A DNA stretch of 64,000 nucleotides from a bacterium SCSIO 12643 (GCA_024398135.1 CP073750.1:558001-622000), one strand, 5' to 3'; positions 34,003-43,285 are shown, counted from the first letter of the stretch. Numbers and translations: made by a program. Notes: generated from the sequence alone by a model not told the origin.

Positions 34003-34821
34003 ATGGATGTTTGTAAGAGAATAGCAGTACCAATTAGCTTTAATAAAGCCTCTATTCATGCTGCTGGCGAAGCTTTTTTTCTCGCTCAAAAAAATGGAGC
34101 TGAAGTTGTATTTATTCACGTGAATACGGATCGTTCTAAAACCGAACGTTACTTTAACGATGAGTTTAGAAAGGTGATCGAAAGTCATGGTGAACTGTCT
34201 CATAATCTAGACATCAGTTGGAGAATTATTCCAGGTGAAAAAAATACAATTGTGACGCAAATTGCAAAGACAATTGATTTATTAGAGCCTCTGTTCCTGG
34301 TTGTCGGATATGATGTAAAGTCGAAGTATGATTTAGGTCCAAACATTAAGGATATTGTTTATAAAACCAACTATCCTGTGATTGCTTTAAAAAGTGGTGA
34401 AACAGTAAGACAATTAACTACTGTATTGTTCCCACTTACATTAGAGCCAAACTCGAGACAAAAAACAAATATCTCTATCAAGATTGCCAAAGATTTAGGC
34501 CTTAAGATCGCTCTATTCCCTATGAGATTAGGTAATACGAAAAGAGATGATACCAAAGAGCACATCTTTGTGGAACAACTTAAAAAGAGGTTTGAAGAAA
34601 ACAAAATTGACTATAGTGTAGAATGGGCAGACGGTAAAGATGCTGTAGATTTGATTCTGGATCGTACGAACTACAATAAAACCGAAATCATCGGTATTGT
34701 ATTCGAAAGTTCTCCTGACTTCCTGGACAAATTCAGAACAACCAGAGAAGAAAAGGTACTGAGTAGAAATACCAATCCATTATTGATTGTAAAATCTCAC
34801 CACAGCCCTTATATCTACTAA
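34003..34821 (+). CDS. universal stress protein-like, paralogue 2
   Basis: A 272-aa paralogue of the preceding Usp gene. It shares the core IPGEKNTIVTQIAKTID, PLFLVVGYD, PNIKDIVYKTNYPVIALKSG, LFPLTLEPNSRQKTNISIKI, and the tail with VFESSPDFLDKFRTTREEK. Differences are spread evenly, suggesting an old tandem duplication rather than a recent copy. It carries its own terminator downstream and an independent upstream region. A role in stress survival or redox/energy stress is the usual assumption for the family; the sequence shows nothing more specific. Confidence 0.78.
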   Translation: MDVCKRIAVPISFNKASIHAAGEAFFLAQKNGAEVVFIHVNTDRSKTERYFNDEFRKVIESHGELSHNLDISWRIIPGEKNTIVTQIAKTIDLLEPLFLVVGYDVKSKYDLGPNIKDIVYKTNYPVIALKSGETVRQLTTVLFPLTLEPNSRQKTNISIKIAKDLGLKIALFPMRLGNTKRDDTKEHIFVEQLKKRFEENKIDYSVEWADGKDAVDLILDRTNYNKTEIIGIVFESSPDFLDKFRTTREEKVLSRNTNPLLIVKSHHSPYIY

Positions 34822-34835
34822 TTACAATATTTTAT

Positions 34836-34878
34836 CAACAAAAAAGCCGATTTGGATTCCAAATCGGCTTTTTTGTTG
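34836..34878 (+). terminator. terminator after Usp paralogue 2
   Basis: A 19-bp perfect stem (arms 34836-34854 and 34860-34878) with core GCCGATTTG/CAAATCGGC. A and T runs are built into the arms, so it could act in both directions. Confidence 0.92.
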
Positions 34879-34975
34879 AATATATTTAACCATCCCAAAC
34901 AAAAGGCATTCTTTTTGTTAATTCGGTGACGTATATTGCGGCTGCAAAAAATTTCAAGTATTCTAATCAAATTAT

Positions 34976-37141
34976 ATGTTGAGAAATCAAACGACTCTCG
35001 TTGTCATACTTTTATTTTTAGGGTTTTCTTCATTTGCCCAGGATAAATTAATCACATTAGACGATATATATACAAAAAACACGTTTAGATCTAAACGTGT
35101 TTGGGGTCTAAGGTCCATGCATAATGGAAATTACTACACAACCATCACAAGAACCAAAGAAGGACAAAATATTGTCAAATTCAGTTATACCACAGGTGAT
35201 TCTGTGGAAACTATCTTTAGCACTTCCACAATTAATCAACCTTTTGAATTCTCTGATTATCAATTCTCTGCAGATGAATCAAAAATCATGTTCACCACTG
35301 ATGAAGAAAGAATTTATCGTCATTCTACCAGAGAGCATGTGTGGATTTACGACATCAAAAAATCTGAGTTAAAACAGATTTCTCAAAACGGTAAACAACG
35401 TTATACGACCTTCTCTCCAGACGGGAAAAAAGTAGCTTTTGTACGAAACAACAATCTTTATATTTATGATTTAAAATCAGGAAAAGAAACTGAAGTTACT
35501 ACTGATGGTGAATTCAATAAAATCATCAATGGAGCTACAGATTGGGTATACGAAGAAGAATTTGCTTTTGACAAAGCATTCACCTGGGCTCCGGATAACA
35601 AACACATTGCATATTACAGATTCGATGAATCACAGGTAAAAGAATTCAATATGATCATGTACCAGAATCAACTTTACCCAAAAGATTATCGCTTCAAATA
35701 TCCTAAGGCAGGAGAAGACAATTCTAAAGTCGATATCTACATCTATAATCTTAAATCCAACAAATCTGTAAAAGCGAATTTTCCGCAAACAGAATACGTT
35801 CCAAGAATCAAGTGGGCATCTCAAAATGATTTGGCAATTCAAACTTTAAATCGTCATCAAAACGATTTGACCATTCACTTTGTAGATCCAATTTCCAATA
35901 CCTCTCATGTAGTGTATCATGAGACTTCCGAAACTTATGTTGAAGTAGTTGACGATTGGTTTTTCTTACCGGACTCAAGACAAATGTTAATCACCAGTGA
36001 AAAAGATGGTTACAAACACATTTATAGCATTAACTATCAATCTGGTATTGAAAAGCAGTTAACTTCTGGACAGTGGGATGTTACCAACTTCTACGGTGTT
36101 ATGGAACAATCTGAAAACATCTACTTCCAGTCTGCTGAAGTTTCTCCGATGCAAAGACATATCTACAAGATGGATTTAAAAGGCAATGCAATTACACAAT
36201 TGTCTCAAAGAAATGGATGGAACAATGCGGCATTCTCCAGTAACTTCTTGTTTTATATCAACACACACTCCAGCGCGAACAAACCTTATACTACTACTCT
36301 AAATCTGGAGAATGGGAAAGAATTAGCGCAGTTAATGGATAACAAAAAACTGGAAGCAACTCTTGCCCAATATAAAATCAGTCAAAAAGAGTTTATCAAA
36401 ATCCCAACCTCGTATGGCACAGAATTGAATGGATGGATGATTAAACCCGCAGATTTTGATCCAAATAAAAAATATCCTGTTCTGGTAACCATCTATGGAG
36501 GTCCGGGTTCTCAAACTGTAAAAGATGTTTGGGATAACAATATGATGTGGCATCACTTATTGGCTCAAAAAGGTTACATCATTGTTTCAGTTGACAATAG
36601 AGGTACTGGTGCCAGAGGTGCCAATTTCAAAAAGATGACTTACCAACAACTAGGAAAATTAGAGGTGGAGGATTATATCGAAACTGCGAAACACCTGGGA
36701 AGTCAAAAATATATTGATCCGGAAAGAATTGGTATCTGGGGATGGAGTTATGGCGGTTACATGTCTACTCTAGCTATTTCGAAAGGTGCAGATTATTTCA
36801 AAGCAGCTATTGCTGTAGCTCCGGTAACTACATGGAGATATTATGATAATATCTATACAGAGCGATATATGAGAACACCTCAAGAGAATCCTTCAGGTTA
36901 TGATGACAACTCACCTATCAACTTTGTAGAGAAAATTAAAGGGAATTATTTATTAGTTCATGGAACCGCGGATGACAATGTTCACTTTCAAAATACTGCG
37001 GAGCTTGTAAATGCGTTAGTGAATGCCAATGTACAATATGATTTCTATATGTATACCGATAAAAACCATAGTATTTATGGCGGCAATACACGTAGACATC
37101 TATTCACAAAATTTACCAATTTCTTACTTGAAAAACTATAA
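34976..37141 (+). CDS. DPP-IV-like S9 family peptidase, exported
   Basis: A 721-aa serine peptidase that cuts X-Pro (or X-Ala) dipeptides from peptide N-termini. A signal peptide (about 21 residues) is followed by a beta-propeller with DWVYEEEFAFDKAFTWAPD, containing the Glu pair that binds the substrate amino end in DPP-IV. The alpha/beta-hydrolase domain follows. The triad is visible: S591 in GWSYGGYMS, D666 in HGTADDNVHF, H698 in DKNHSIYGG. The length is usual for bacterial DPP-IV. A peptide transporter gene follows 66 bp later, which suggests extracytoplasmic dipeptide release followed by uptake. Confidence 0.93.
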   Translation: MLRNQTTLVVILLFLGFSSFAQDKLITLDDIYTKNTFRSKRVWGLRSMHNGNYYTTITRTKEGQNIVKFSYTTGDSVETIFSTSTINQPFEFSDYQFSADESKIMFTTDEERIYRHSTREHVWIYDIKKSELKQISQNGKQRYTTFSPDGKKVAFVRNNNLYIYDLKSGKETEVTTDGEFNKIINGATDWVYEEEFAFDKAFTWAPDNKHIAYYRFDESQVKEFNMIMYQNQLYPKDYRFKYPKAGEDNSKVDIYIYNLKSNKSVKANFPQTEYVPRIKWASQNDLAIQTLNRHQNDLTIHFVDPISNTSHVVYHETSETYVEVVDDWFFLPDSRQMLITSEKDGYKHIYSINYQSGIEKQLTSGQWDVTNFYGVMEQSENIYFQSAEVSPMQRHIYKMDLKGNAITQLSQRNGWNNAAFSSNFLFYINTHSSANKPYTTTLNLENGKELAQLMDNKKLEATLAQYKISQKEFIKIPTSYGTELNGWMIKPADFDPNKKYPVLVTIYGGPGSQTVKDVWDNNMMWHHLLAQKGYIIVSVDNRGTGARGANFKKMTYQQLGKLEVEDYIETAKHLGSQKYIDPERIGIWGWSYGGYMSTLAISKGADYFKAAIAVAPVTTWRYYDNIYTERYMRTPQENPSGYDDNSPINFVEKIKGNYLLVHGTADDNVHFQNTAELVNALVNANVQYDFYMYTDKNHSIYGGNTRRHLFTKFTNFLLEKL

Positions 37142-37174
37142 ATAAGCTTCTTCCACAAGAGTGGATAGAATTGA

Positions 37175-37182
37175 TATATTTG
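37175..37182 (+). promoter_or_regulatory. -7 promoter element (TATATTTG) of the POT transporter
   Basis: A perfect TAnnTTTG 25 bases before the transporter ATG, so the transporter can be expressed separately from the peptidase. The -33 region has no clear TTG. Confidence 0.5.
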
Positions 37183-37207
37183 GAATCATTAAAAATCATA
37201 TAAAAAC

Positions 37208-38737
37208 ATGGATAATCAAAATACACTGGATTCAAACGATGAACTTGAAGTAAAAAATGCACGGACAAAACACCCTTCCGGACTATATACGCTTTTTGCA
37301 ACCGAAATGTGGGAACGCTTTAGTTATTATGGAATGCGTGCATTATTAACACTGTACTTAACTGCGGAACTTGTTAATGATGGTTTTGGACTTTCTAGAA
37401 ATGAAGCATTAGAACTTTACGCGATATTTACTGGATTGGTATACTTAACTCCGATTCTTGGTGGATGGGTAGCTGATAATTTATTCGGTCAAAGAAAAAC
37501 GATTTATGTTGGTGGCATCGTAATGGCTGTAGGTCAGTTGCTTTTAGCTGCAAGTGCTTTTATGGCCCAGGATTTAGAGCCTGAATCCAGAAACTTTTTA
37601 TTCAACTTTGGACTTGGTGTATTAATTATCGGTAATGGTTTCTTCAAGCCAAACATTTCTACCATTGTAGGTGATTTCTATGATGACAATGACCCGATGA
37701 AAGATGCCGCATTCAATATCTTCTACTTAGGAATTAATCTGGGTGCCATCCTGGGAACATTCGTTGCTGGTGGTTTAGGAGAGAGTATTGGCTGGGGCTA
37801 TGGATTCTTAGCTGCTGGTGTAGGTATGATTATCAGTGTAATTTGGTTAAACTACAAAGAAGAGACATTATTAAACAATGGTTTACCTCCTAAAGGTGAT
37901 CAGAACATTGTTAGAATCGGCACAAAAGACTGGACACAAATCTTCATGACTTCTGTAGGTTTAGTTGCAGGTACTTTAGCGGTAATTACTATTTGGGGAC
38001 TTATTCCTGAGGATGTAACGACTTATATTACCACTGCAATGTTTGCGATTCTAATCTTAGGGTTAGCGATCGTAATTTTCAAAGGTACTGAAGGTCCTAG
38101 TGAATGGAGTAGAATGTCAGTAATCGTAATTCTGGCAATTTTCAATATTGTATTCTGGGCTGGTTTTGAACAAGCCGGTGGTACATTCAACCTATTCGCA
38201 AAAGAAAACACCAACCGTATGATTGGAGGCTGGGAAATGCCTGCAACTTGGTTTCAAAATGTGAATTCACTGGTAATTTTAATTGGTGCACCTTTATTTT
38301 CTCTTATGTGGTTGAAACTAGATAAAATGAAATTCAACCCAAGAACACCTTTAAAATTTGCTATCGGATTATTCCTTGGAGCCATTGCATTCTGGGTAAT
38401 GTCACAAGCTAAAAGCCTTGCGGATACAGGCGTATTGGTTTCTCCATTCTGGTTAGTTGCAGTATATACGCTACTAACTCTTGGTGAATTAATGCTATCT
38501 CCTATTGGTTTATCTATGATTACCAAACTGGCTCCAACTAAGCTGGTATCAGTAGTAATGGGATTATGGATGGCCAGTTTTGCAGCAGGTAATTACGTAG
38601 CTGGTATGCTTGAAAGTATTCTTGAAAAATATGATTTCGAATTGTATCCATTCATCACCATGTTGATGTTAGGTTCTGGGGTTGCGTTACTTGTAATTTC
38701 TCCACTACTCAACAAAGCAATGAAAGGGATTCACTAG
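37208..38737 (+). CDS. POT/PTR2-family peptide:H+ symporter
   Basis: A 509-aa inner-membrane transporter of the proton-dependent oligopeptide family with 12-14 hydrophobic segments. The N-terminal ExxERFSYYG signature reads EMWERFSYYGMRALL, and later PTR2 features include GNGFFKPNISTIVGDFY, IFYLGINLGAILG and the FWAGFEQAGGTFNLFA segment. It imports di- and tripeptides. The upstream neighbour is a DPP-IV-like peptidase whose dipeptide products are natural substrates. A strong terminator lies downstream. Confidence 0.94.
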   Translation: MDNQNTLDSNDELEVKNARTKHPSGLYTLFATEMWERFSYYGMRALLTLYLTAELVNDGFGLSRNEALELYAIFTGLVYLTPILGGWVADNLFGQRKTIYVGGIVMAVGQLLLAASAFMAQDLEPESRNFLFNFGLGVLIIGNGFFKPNISTIVGDFYDDNDPMKDAAFNIFYLGINLGAILGTFVAGGLGESIGWGYGFLAAGVGMIISVIWLNYKEETLLNNGLPPKGDQNIVRIGTKDWTQIFMTSVGLVAGTLAVITIWGLIPEDVTTYITTAMFAILILGLAIVIFKGTEGPSEWSRMSVIVILAIFNIVFWAGFEQAGGTFNLFAKENTNRMIGGWEMPATWFQNVNSLVILIGAPLFSLMWLKLDKMKFNPRTPLKFAIGLFLGAIAFWVMSQAKSLADTGVLVSPFWLVAVYTLLTLGELMLSPIGLSMITKLAPTKLVSVVMGLWMASFAAGNYVAGMLESILEKYDFELYPFITMLMLGSGVALLVISPLLNKAMKGIH

Positions 38738-38765
38738 AATCATTCCTAATATACTGTTAAAGACT

Positions 38766-38797
38766 AAAAAGGCGGAACGAAAAAGTTTCGCCTTTTT
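38766..38797 (+). terminator. terminator after the POT transporter
   Basis: A 13-bp stem with one G-T pair (arms 38766-38778 and 38785-38797) and core GGCGGAAC/GTTTCGCC. A and T runs lie within the arms. Confidence 0.88.
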
Positions 38798-38809
38798 AAT
38801 TTATAAATT

Positions 38810-38817
38810 TAAATTTG
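38810..38817 (+). promoter_or_regulatory. -7 promoter element (TAAATTTG) of the thioredoxin pair
   Basis: A perfect TAnnTTTG 16 bases before the ATG at 38834. It supports that ATG over the TTG at 38825. Confidence 0.5.
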
Positions 38818-38833
38818 AAGAAAATTGAATCTT

Positions 38834-39349
38834 ATGAAGTTCTTAAATCTTATCGGACTCGTAGCTTTACTCGCAGTTGCAACACCTAACAACATTAATG
38901 CACAGCCACTCAAATCTGGATTGGCTTCATCATACACAGCTTCTATACCTGGTTGGTTAACCAGTATTGAAGAAGCAAATGCTTTATCTGAGAAAACTGG
39001 CAAACCTATTATGGCCAACTTTACCGGAAGTGACTGGTGTGGATGGTGTAAAAAACTAAGAAGAGAAGTTTTTGATACTCCTGAGTTTATTGCCTGGGCA
39101 AAAGACAATGTGATTCTATTGGAATTAGATTTCCCTAGATCATTTCAAATTCCGGATAACATCAGACAACAAAATCAACAAATGCAACGTGCATTAGGTG
39201 TAAGCGGCTATCCTACCATTTGGTTTTTCACTTTAACCAACAACGATCAGGGACAAATCAATATTAATCCATTAGGAAGAACAGGATACGTACCAGGTGG
39301 ACCATCGGCATTTATCAAAGTGGCAAATGAACAAATCAAGAAAAAATAA
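38834..39349 (+). CDS. secreted thioredoxin-family protein, first of a pair
   Basis: A 171-aa exported protein starting at ATG 38834, giving a signal peptide (MKFLNLIGLVALLAVATPNNINA). The thioredoxin-like core begins WLTSIEEANALSEKTGKPI and carries the redox motif WCGWCKKL. After this come FDTPEFIAWAKDNVILLELD and the cis-Pro loop GYPTIWFF. It belongs to the thioredoxin_7/DUF255-like branch rather than classical TrxA. It most likely works as a periplasmic thiol reductase or chaperone. The second thioredoxin gene starts 2 bp later and shares its layout. Confidence 0.88.
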   Translation: MKFLNLIGLVALLAVATPNNINAQPLKSGLASSYTASIPGWLTSIEEANALSEKTGKPIMANFTGSDWCGWCKKLRREVFDTPEFIAWAKDNVILLELDFPRSFQIPDNIRQQNQQMQRALGVSGYPTIWFFTLTNNDQGQININPLGRTGYVPGGPSAFIKVANEQIKKK

Positions 39350-39351
39350 GG

Positions 39352-39909
39352 ATGAAGTTTAAAGCATCTTTATTCATCATTATTTTTGCCCTATTCTCAA
39401 GTATTCATGTCTTGGCGCAGGACCAGAATAAGATTCACTGGTTGACTGTAGCTGAAATGCAGGAAGCAATGAAAAAAGAACCCAGAAAGGTTCTTATTGA
39501 TGTGTATACCAACTGGTGTGGACCTTGTAAAATGATGATGAGTCAGACCTTTGGTAATCCACAGGTTATCAAATATGTCAACGAAAACTTTTACGCAGTA
39601 AAATTTAATGCTGAAGGTAATGATGCCATTACGTTTAAAGGCATCGACTTTGTCAATAAAGCGTACAATCCGGCAAACGCCAATCGTAGAAATGGCACAC
39701 ATGAATTCACGAAAGCGATTGCTCCGGTAAATGGTAGAATTGCATATCCTACCATTGTGTACTTGGATGAATCGCTTCAGATTATTTCTCCGGTACAAGG
39801 TTTTTGGAAAGTTCCACAATACATTCCCCTACTTCATTTCATTCACGATGAAGTATACAAAACATCGGTATCATTTGAAGCCTATTTAAAACAATTCACG
39901 TCTAAATAG
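39352..39909 (+). CDS. secreted thioredoxin-family protein, second of a pair
   Basis: A 185-aa exported thioredoxin-like protein (signal peptide ending about residue 22). The active site is WCGPCKMMM with FGNPQVIKYVNENFYAVKF after it and a cis-Pro loop AYPTIVYLDE. About 20 residues between helix and loop (KGIDFVNKAYNPANANRRNG) form an insertion. Together with the preceding gene it forms a two-gene operon. Possible roles are keeping periplasmic Cys residues reduced, for example for cytochrome c maturation, but the Ccs gene of this window is far away. It ends 9 bp before the convergent TonB-dependent receptor. Confidence 0.88.
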   Translation: MKFKASLFIIIFALFSSIHVLAQDQNKIHWLTVAEMQEAMKKEPRKVLIDVYTNWCGPCKMMMSQTFGNPQVIKYVNENFYAVKFNAEGNDAITFKGIDFVNKAYNPANANRRNGTHEFTKAIAPVNGRIAYPTIVYLDESLQIISPVQGFWKVPQYIPLLHFIHDEVYKTSVSFEAYLKQFTSK

Positions 39910-39918
39910 AATTTGAAT

Positions 39919-41874
39919 TTAGAGCTTAACGCTTGCACCGATATTAAACCATCTTCCAGGCATTCTGGCTCCTAAAATATCACTATAATTTTCATCAAAT
40001 AGGTTAATCACCTCTCCCTGGATTTTGCATTTGTTATCCAAAACACTCATCCCAACACTCAGGTTAACCACAGTATAGGAAGGTTTTAATTCCACGTCTA
40101 ACGTATTTGAATACGCAGACTCTCTCATTTTATACAACCCACTTACTCCAAAATCAAATCGGTTAACACGCATCAAAACATTACCATTGATTAAATGTTT
40201 TGCATGAGCCGAAACATACTTGGACACCGTTCCTTCAGGGTTTGAAGATTCTAAACCGGTATATCCCAAAGAAGCCGTTAGGGCATCACCTGAATTAAAT
40301 TGTTTGGAATACCACAACTCTACTTCTACTCCCAATGTATTCACAACAGAAAGGTTTTGAGAATATAAATACGTTCCATCCGGAACCAATTGTACAGGTA
40401 CATTATTGATGTTACCGCCTAAAGTTGGTACATAATCGATTAGATCATCAGATGCACGATAAAAACCGGTAGCCACTAATTTTAGACCTGAACTCAAATA
40501 ATAATCCACTCCCGCTTCATAACTCCAGGAAGATTCTGCTATCAAATCCGGATTACCAATATTTCTTCCCGGAGAAAGTGTTTTTAAGTTATTGGATACA
40601 AATCGCTCCGTATAATCAGCCGCTCGAATCCCTTTTCCTAAACCTCCTCTAAAAACAAACTTATCATAGATATAAGCCAAATTTAACTGTGGACTCAACT
40701 CCCATTCGTAATTATCATCATAGTCCGTTCTCAAACTTACTGTTGAAGTCAAATTCTTAATAAACGTTCCAATCCATTGTCCATAAATACCTGCATGAGA
40801 ATTGGTATGATTTCCTCGATCATTACTTTCAATAGAACGTGTATCCAATTGAACTCCATACACAAACGTATGTTGGTCAGACATTCTATAACTTTGATTT
40901 AATTGAAACAATCCAAATCTGGTAGTATGATTGTTTTTGGTAAATAATGGATTAAAAATAAACTCATCCGTACTTTGTCTGAACGCGACATCGATTTCTG
41001 TTTTGAATTTACCATTACTTCCAGATAGTTTCAAATCATTAAAGAAAACCGAAGTACGCTCTATAGATTCATCGTATGAACTCGCTGTATAGAAATATTT
41101 AGCATTGAAATTTCTTTCATCGTATGAACTTCTTAAACCAATGTTCCAATGATCTCCCAATGATCTCCCCACACTTCCTGAGAATGTATTCGTTTCAAAC
41201 CAGGTATTATAATTAGGCTCAACACCTTCTACCAAATAATAATTTGGATTCTCAAATTGTTGTCCCTTCGATTTATTACTCTGCGCACCTATAGAAAACT
41301 TCCATTTATTCTCTTTTCCGAAAATGCTCAAGTCATAACCTGAATAGCTATTTGAACCTACTTTAGCACTGGCATCAATATCGAGTTGTTCATTGTTTGG
41401 CTCTACCTTAGTAATAATATTTACGACACCACCCACAGCATCTACTCCATAGATAGATGTGGCGGTACCTTTGATCACCTCCACCCGTTCAATTTCTGAA
41501 AGTGGCACAGGTATGTATCCATTAAAATGTCCGGTTAACGGATCGTTAATCCTAACACCATCTACCATTACCAATACTTGATTAAAGGTAGACCCTCTTA
41601 ATGTTAAATCACTTTGTACGCCATATCCACCTCTGGACTGTACCTCCATTCCGGGAACATATCTTAAAAGTTCGTCAGTGGAATGTACAGGGAGTTCCTT
41701 GATTTTATCTGATGTAATTACCAAAACATTTCTACCTGTCCTCGTAATATTTTGTATGGTACGAAATGAAGTTACCTCTACTGAATCAAAATCGATTCCC
41801 TGATCTGATATATTCTGTGCTTGAATTTTAGTTCCGATTAAAATCAGAATCACTCCTAAAAAAACATTTTTCAT
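39919..41874 (-). CDS. TonB-dependent receptor, BtuB-like
   Basis: A 651-aa outer-membrane transporter. I use ATG 41874 because it gives a real signal peptide (MKNVFLGVILILIGTKIQAQ); an upstream ATG overlaps the probable promoter. The plug domain has VLVITSDKIKELPVHSTDEL, then LLRYVPGMEVQSRGG, DLTLRGSTFNQVLVMVDGVR and IERVEVIKGTATSIYGVDAV. A beta-barrel follows up to the C-terminal strand WFNIGASVKL. No carboxypeptidase-like N-terminal extension (SusC type) is present, so it resembles cobalamin or siderophore receptors. It is divergent from the biotin operon. The substrate is not known; no cobalamin riboswitch was found upstream. Confidence 0.87.
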   Translation of the reverse strand: MKNVFLGVILILIGTKIQAQNISDQGIDFDSVEVTSFRTIQNITRTGRNVLVITSDKIKELPVHSTDELLRYVPGMEVQSRGGYGVQSDLTLRGSTFNQVLVMVDGVRINDPLTGHFNGYIPVPLSEIERVEVIKGTATSIYGVDAVGGVVNIITKVEPNNEQLDIDASAKVGSNSYSGYDLSIFGKENKWKFSIGAQSNKSKGQQFENPNYYLVEGVEPNYNTWFETNTFSGSVGRSLGDHWNIGLRSSYDERNFNAKYFYTASSYDESIERTSVFFNDLKLSGSNGKFKTEIDVAFRQSTDEFIFNPLFTKNNHTTRFGLFQLNQSYRMSDQHTFVYGVQLDTRSIESNDRGNHTNSHAGIYGQWIGTFIKNLTSTVSLRTDYDDNYEWELSPQLNLAYIYDKFVFRGGLGKGIRAADYTERFVSNNLKTLSPGRNIGNPDLIAESSWSYEAGVDYYLSSGLKLVATGFYRASDDLIDYVPTLGGNINNVPVQLVPDGTYLYSQNLSVVNTLGVEVELWYSKQFNSGDALTASLGYTGLESSNPEGTVSKYVSAHAKHLINGNVLMRVNRFDFGVSGLYKMRESAYSNTLDVELKPSYTVVNLSVGMSVLDNKCKIQGEVINLFDENYSDILGARMPGRWFNIGASVKL

Positions 41875-41963
41875 CCTATTAAACTTATTGTCAACGGTTA
41901 CCCCTAAATTTCCGTTGCGTTTATAAAATTTCGATGCGAATAAAACATGAATCCGGAGCCTGA

Positions 41964-41971
41964 CAAACATA
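41964..41971 (-). promoter_or_regulatory. -7 promoter element (TATGTTTG) of the TonB-dependent receptor
   Basis: A perfect TAnnTTTG on the minus strand at 41964-41971. It overlaps a small TGACA/TGTCA inverted repeat (41961-41965 with 41976-41980) that might bind a regulator. The resulting leader to ATG 41874 would be about 85 bases. Confidence 0.5.
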
Positions 41972-42239
41972 TTTCTGTCATATTCTACACATGATATTAA
42001 CTTCCTTTTTATTCGAAAAAAATGTTATTTATTGTAATAAATAATATTTATATGTTTTGAGTTTTAATTACCCATAATTAATAAGAAAACTATCCTAAAA
42101 GTTTGACTGAAGATTTCCTGTATTTAGTACAATTTTATTCTGTAATTAGACAAAAAACTTCATGCATATATTATCGTTTCGCATAATATTCTAGTACACA
42201 AGCCCATGGAGATATGACTATAAAATGGCAAAGAAAAAA

Positions 42240-42269
42240 GTGATTATTGTCACTCAAAAAATACCTTTG
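42240..42269 (+). promoter_or_regulatory. bioB promoter with overlapping GTGA-TCAC inverted repeat
   Basis: TACCTTTG at 42262-42269 is a full -7 match lying 14 bases before the bioB ATG. The -33 zone is covered by GTGATTATTGTCAC (42240-42253), a GTGA-N6-TCAC inverted repeat that could be an operator. It does not resemble the classic BirA site. Leader length would be under about 12 bases. Confidence 0.45.
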
Positions 42270-42283
42270 TCGGTTGGAAAAAA

Positions 42284-43282
42284 ATGAAAACAATGAGTAT
42301 AGTAAGAAACGACTGGACAACAGAAGAAATTAGCGCGATTTATAATAAACCGCTTTTAGATTTATTATATGAAGCCGCAACAGTTCATAGAGAAAACAAA
42401 GATTATTCTGAAGTTCAAATTAGTAGTTTGGTTTCTATTAAAACAGGAGGATGTCCTGAAGATTGTTCCTATTGTCCGCAAGCAGCAAGATATCATACAG
42501 ATGTAAAAGCACAGGGGTTAATGCCTATTCAGGAAGTAATCGACTTAGCTAAAGAAGCTAAATCACAAGGTTCTTCAAGACTTTGTATGGGAGCCGCCTG
42601 GCGTGAAGTTAAAGATAATAAGCAATTTGACCGTGTTTTAGAAATGGTCAAAGAAGTCAACAACCTGGAAATGGAAGTATGTTGTACTTTAGGAATGTTA
42701 TCTGCTGATCAGGCGCAAAAGCTTGCTGACGCTGGGCTTTATGCTTATAATCACAATATTGATACCTCAGAAGAACACTACGGAGAAATCATTTCTACGC
42801 GTACCTATGACGATCGTTTAAAAACAATTGAAAACGTACGTAAAGCTGATCTAACTGTTTGTTCCGGTGGAATTATTGGATTAGGGGAAACCAATGAAGA
42901 CCGAATCAAAATGTTAAAAGTATTGGCCACAATGGAAAAACATCCGGAGTCAGTGCCAATCAATGCATTGGTGCCAGTTGAAGGTACACCATTACAAGAT
43001 CAACCTAGAGTTCCATTTGATGAAATGGTTAGAATGGTAGCAACTGCAAGAATTGTAATGCCTAAATCTGTAGTCAGACTTTCAGCGGGTAGAACAGAAA
43101 TGCCTACAAGCGAGCAAGCATTATGTTTTATGGCTGGAGCAAATTCGATTTTTGCAGGAGATAAATTACTTACAACTCCTAATCCATCTGTAAAATCAGA
43201 TATGGAGATGTTTGATATTTTAGGTCTTACACCCAGAGAAGCATTCAAGAACGAAAAGAAAAAAGCAGCTGTTGAAGCTTAG
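42284..43282 (+). CDS. bioB: biotin synthase BioB
   Basis: A 332-aa radical-SAM enzyme inserting sulfur into dethiobiotin, the last step of biotin synthesis. The cluster-binding motif CPEDCSYC is at residues 57-64. Other family parts are [11 protein letters not shown] just before it, [29 protein letters not shown], and the arginine ligand region of the second iron-sulfur cluster ([11 protein letters not shown]). ATG 42293 is an alternative start 9 bases later. It is the first gene of the operon and is followed by bioF after 3 bp. The length is standard. Confidence 0.97.
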   Translation: MKTMSIVRNDWTTEEISAIYNKPLLDLLYEAATVHRENKDYSEVQISSLVSIKTGGCPEDCSYCPQAARYHTDVKAQGLMPIQEVIDLAKEAKSQGSSRLCMGAAWREVKDNKQFDRVLEMVKEVNNLEMEVCCTLGMLSADQAQKLADAGLYAYNHNIDTSEEHYGEIISTRTYDDRLKTIENVRKADLTVCSGGIIGLGETNEDRIKMLKVLATMEKHPESVPINALVPVEGTPLQDQPRVPFDEMVRMVATARIVMPKSVVRLSAGRTEMPTSEQALCFMAGANSIFAGDKLLTTPNPSVKSDMEMFDILGLTPREAFKNEKKKAAVEA

Positions 43283-43285
43283 TTT

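Larger units (their letters stand above)
41875..42283. other. 409-bp divergent intergenic region, TonB receptor / bioB
   Basis: A mostly AT-rich spacer. It holds the receptor promoter and a roughly 85-base leader on the minus side, and a short bioB promoter on the plus side. An AT-rich stretch of about 180 bp (42000-42180) shows no coding or structured signal that I can support. A 20-codon frame (42225-42287) overlaps the bioB ATG. No riboswitch consensus is visible. Confidence 0.7.

Noticed and set aside
41875-41970. Longer N-terminus of the TonB-dependent receptor from ATG 41970
   Set aside because: It would begin inside the TATGTTTG promoter element and hide the signal peptide; ATG 41874 gives a normal signal peptide.
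41875-42283. Cobalamin riboswitch upstream of the BtuB-like receptor
   Set aside because: No conserved B12-box or surrounding helices could be found on either strand.
42200-42284. Classic BirA operator before bioB
   Set aside because: The region lacks the long spaced TTGTTAAC/GTTAACAA-type repeat; only a short GTGA/TCAC inverted repeat is present.
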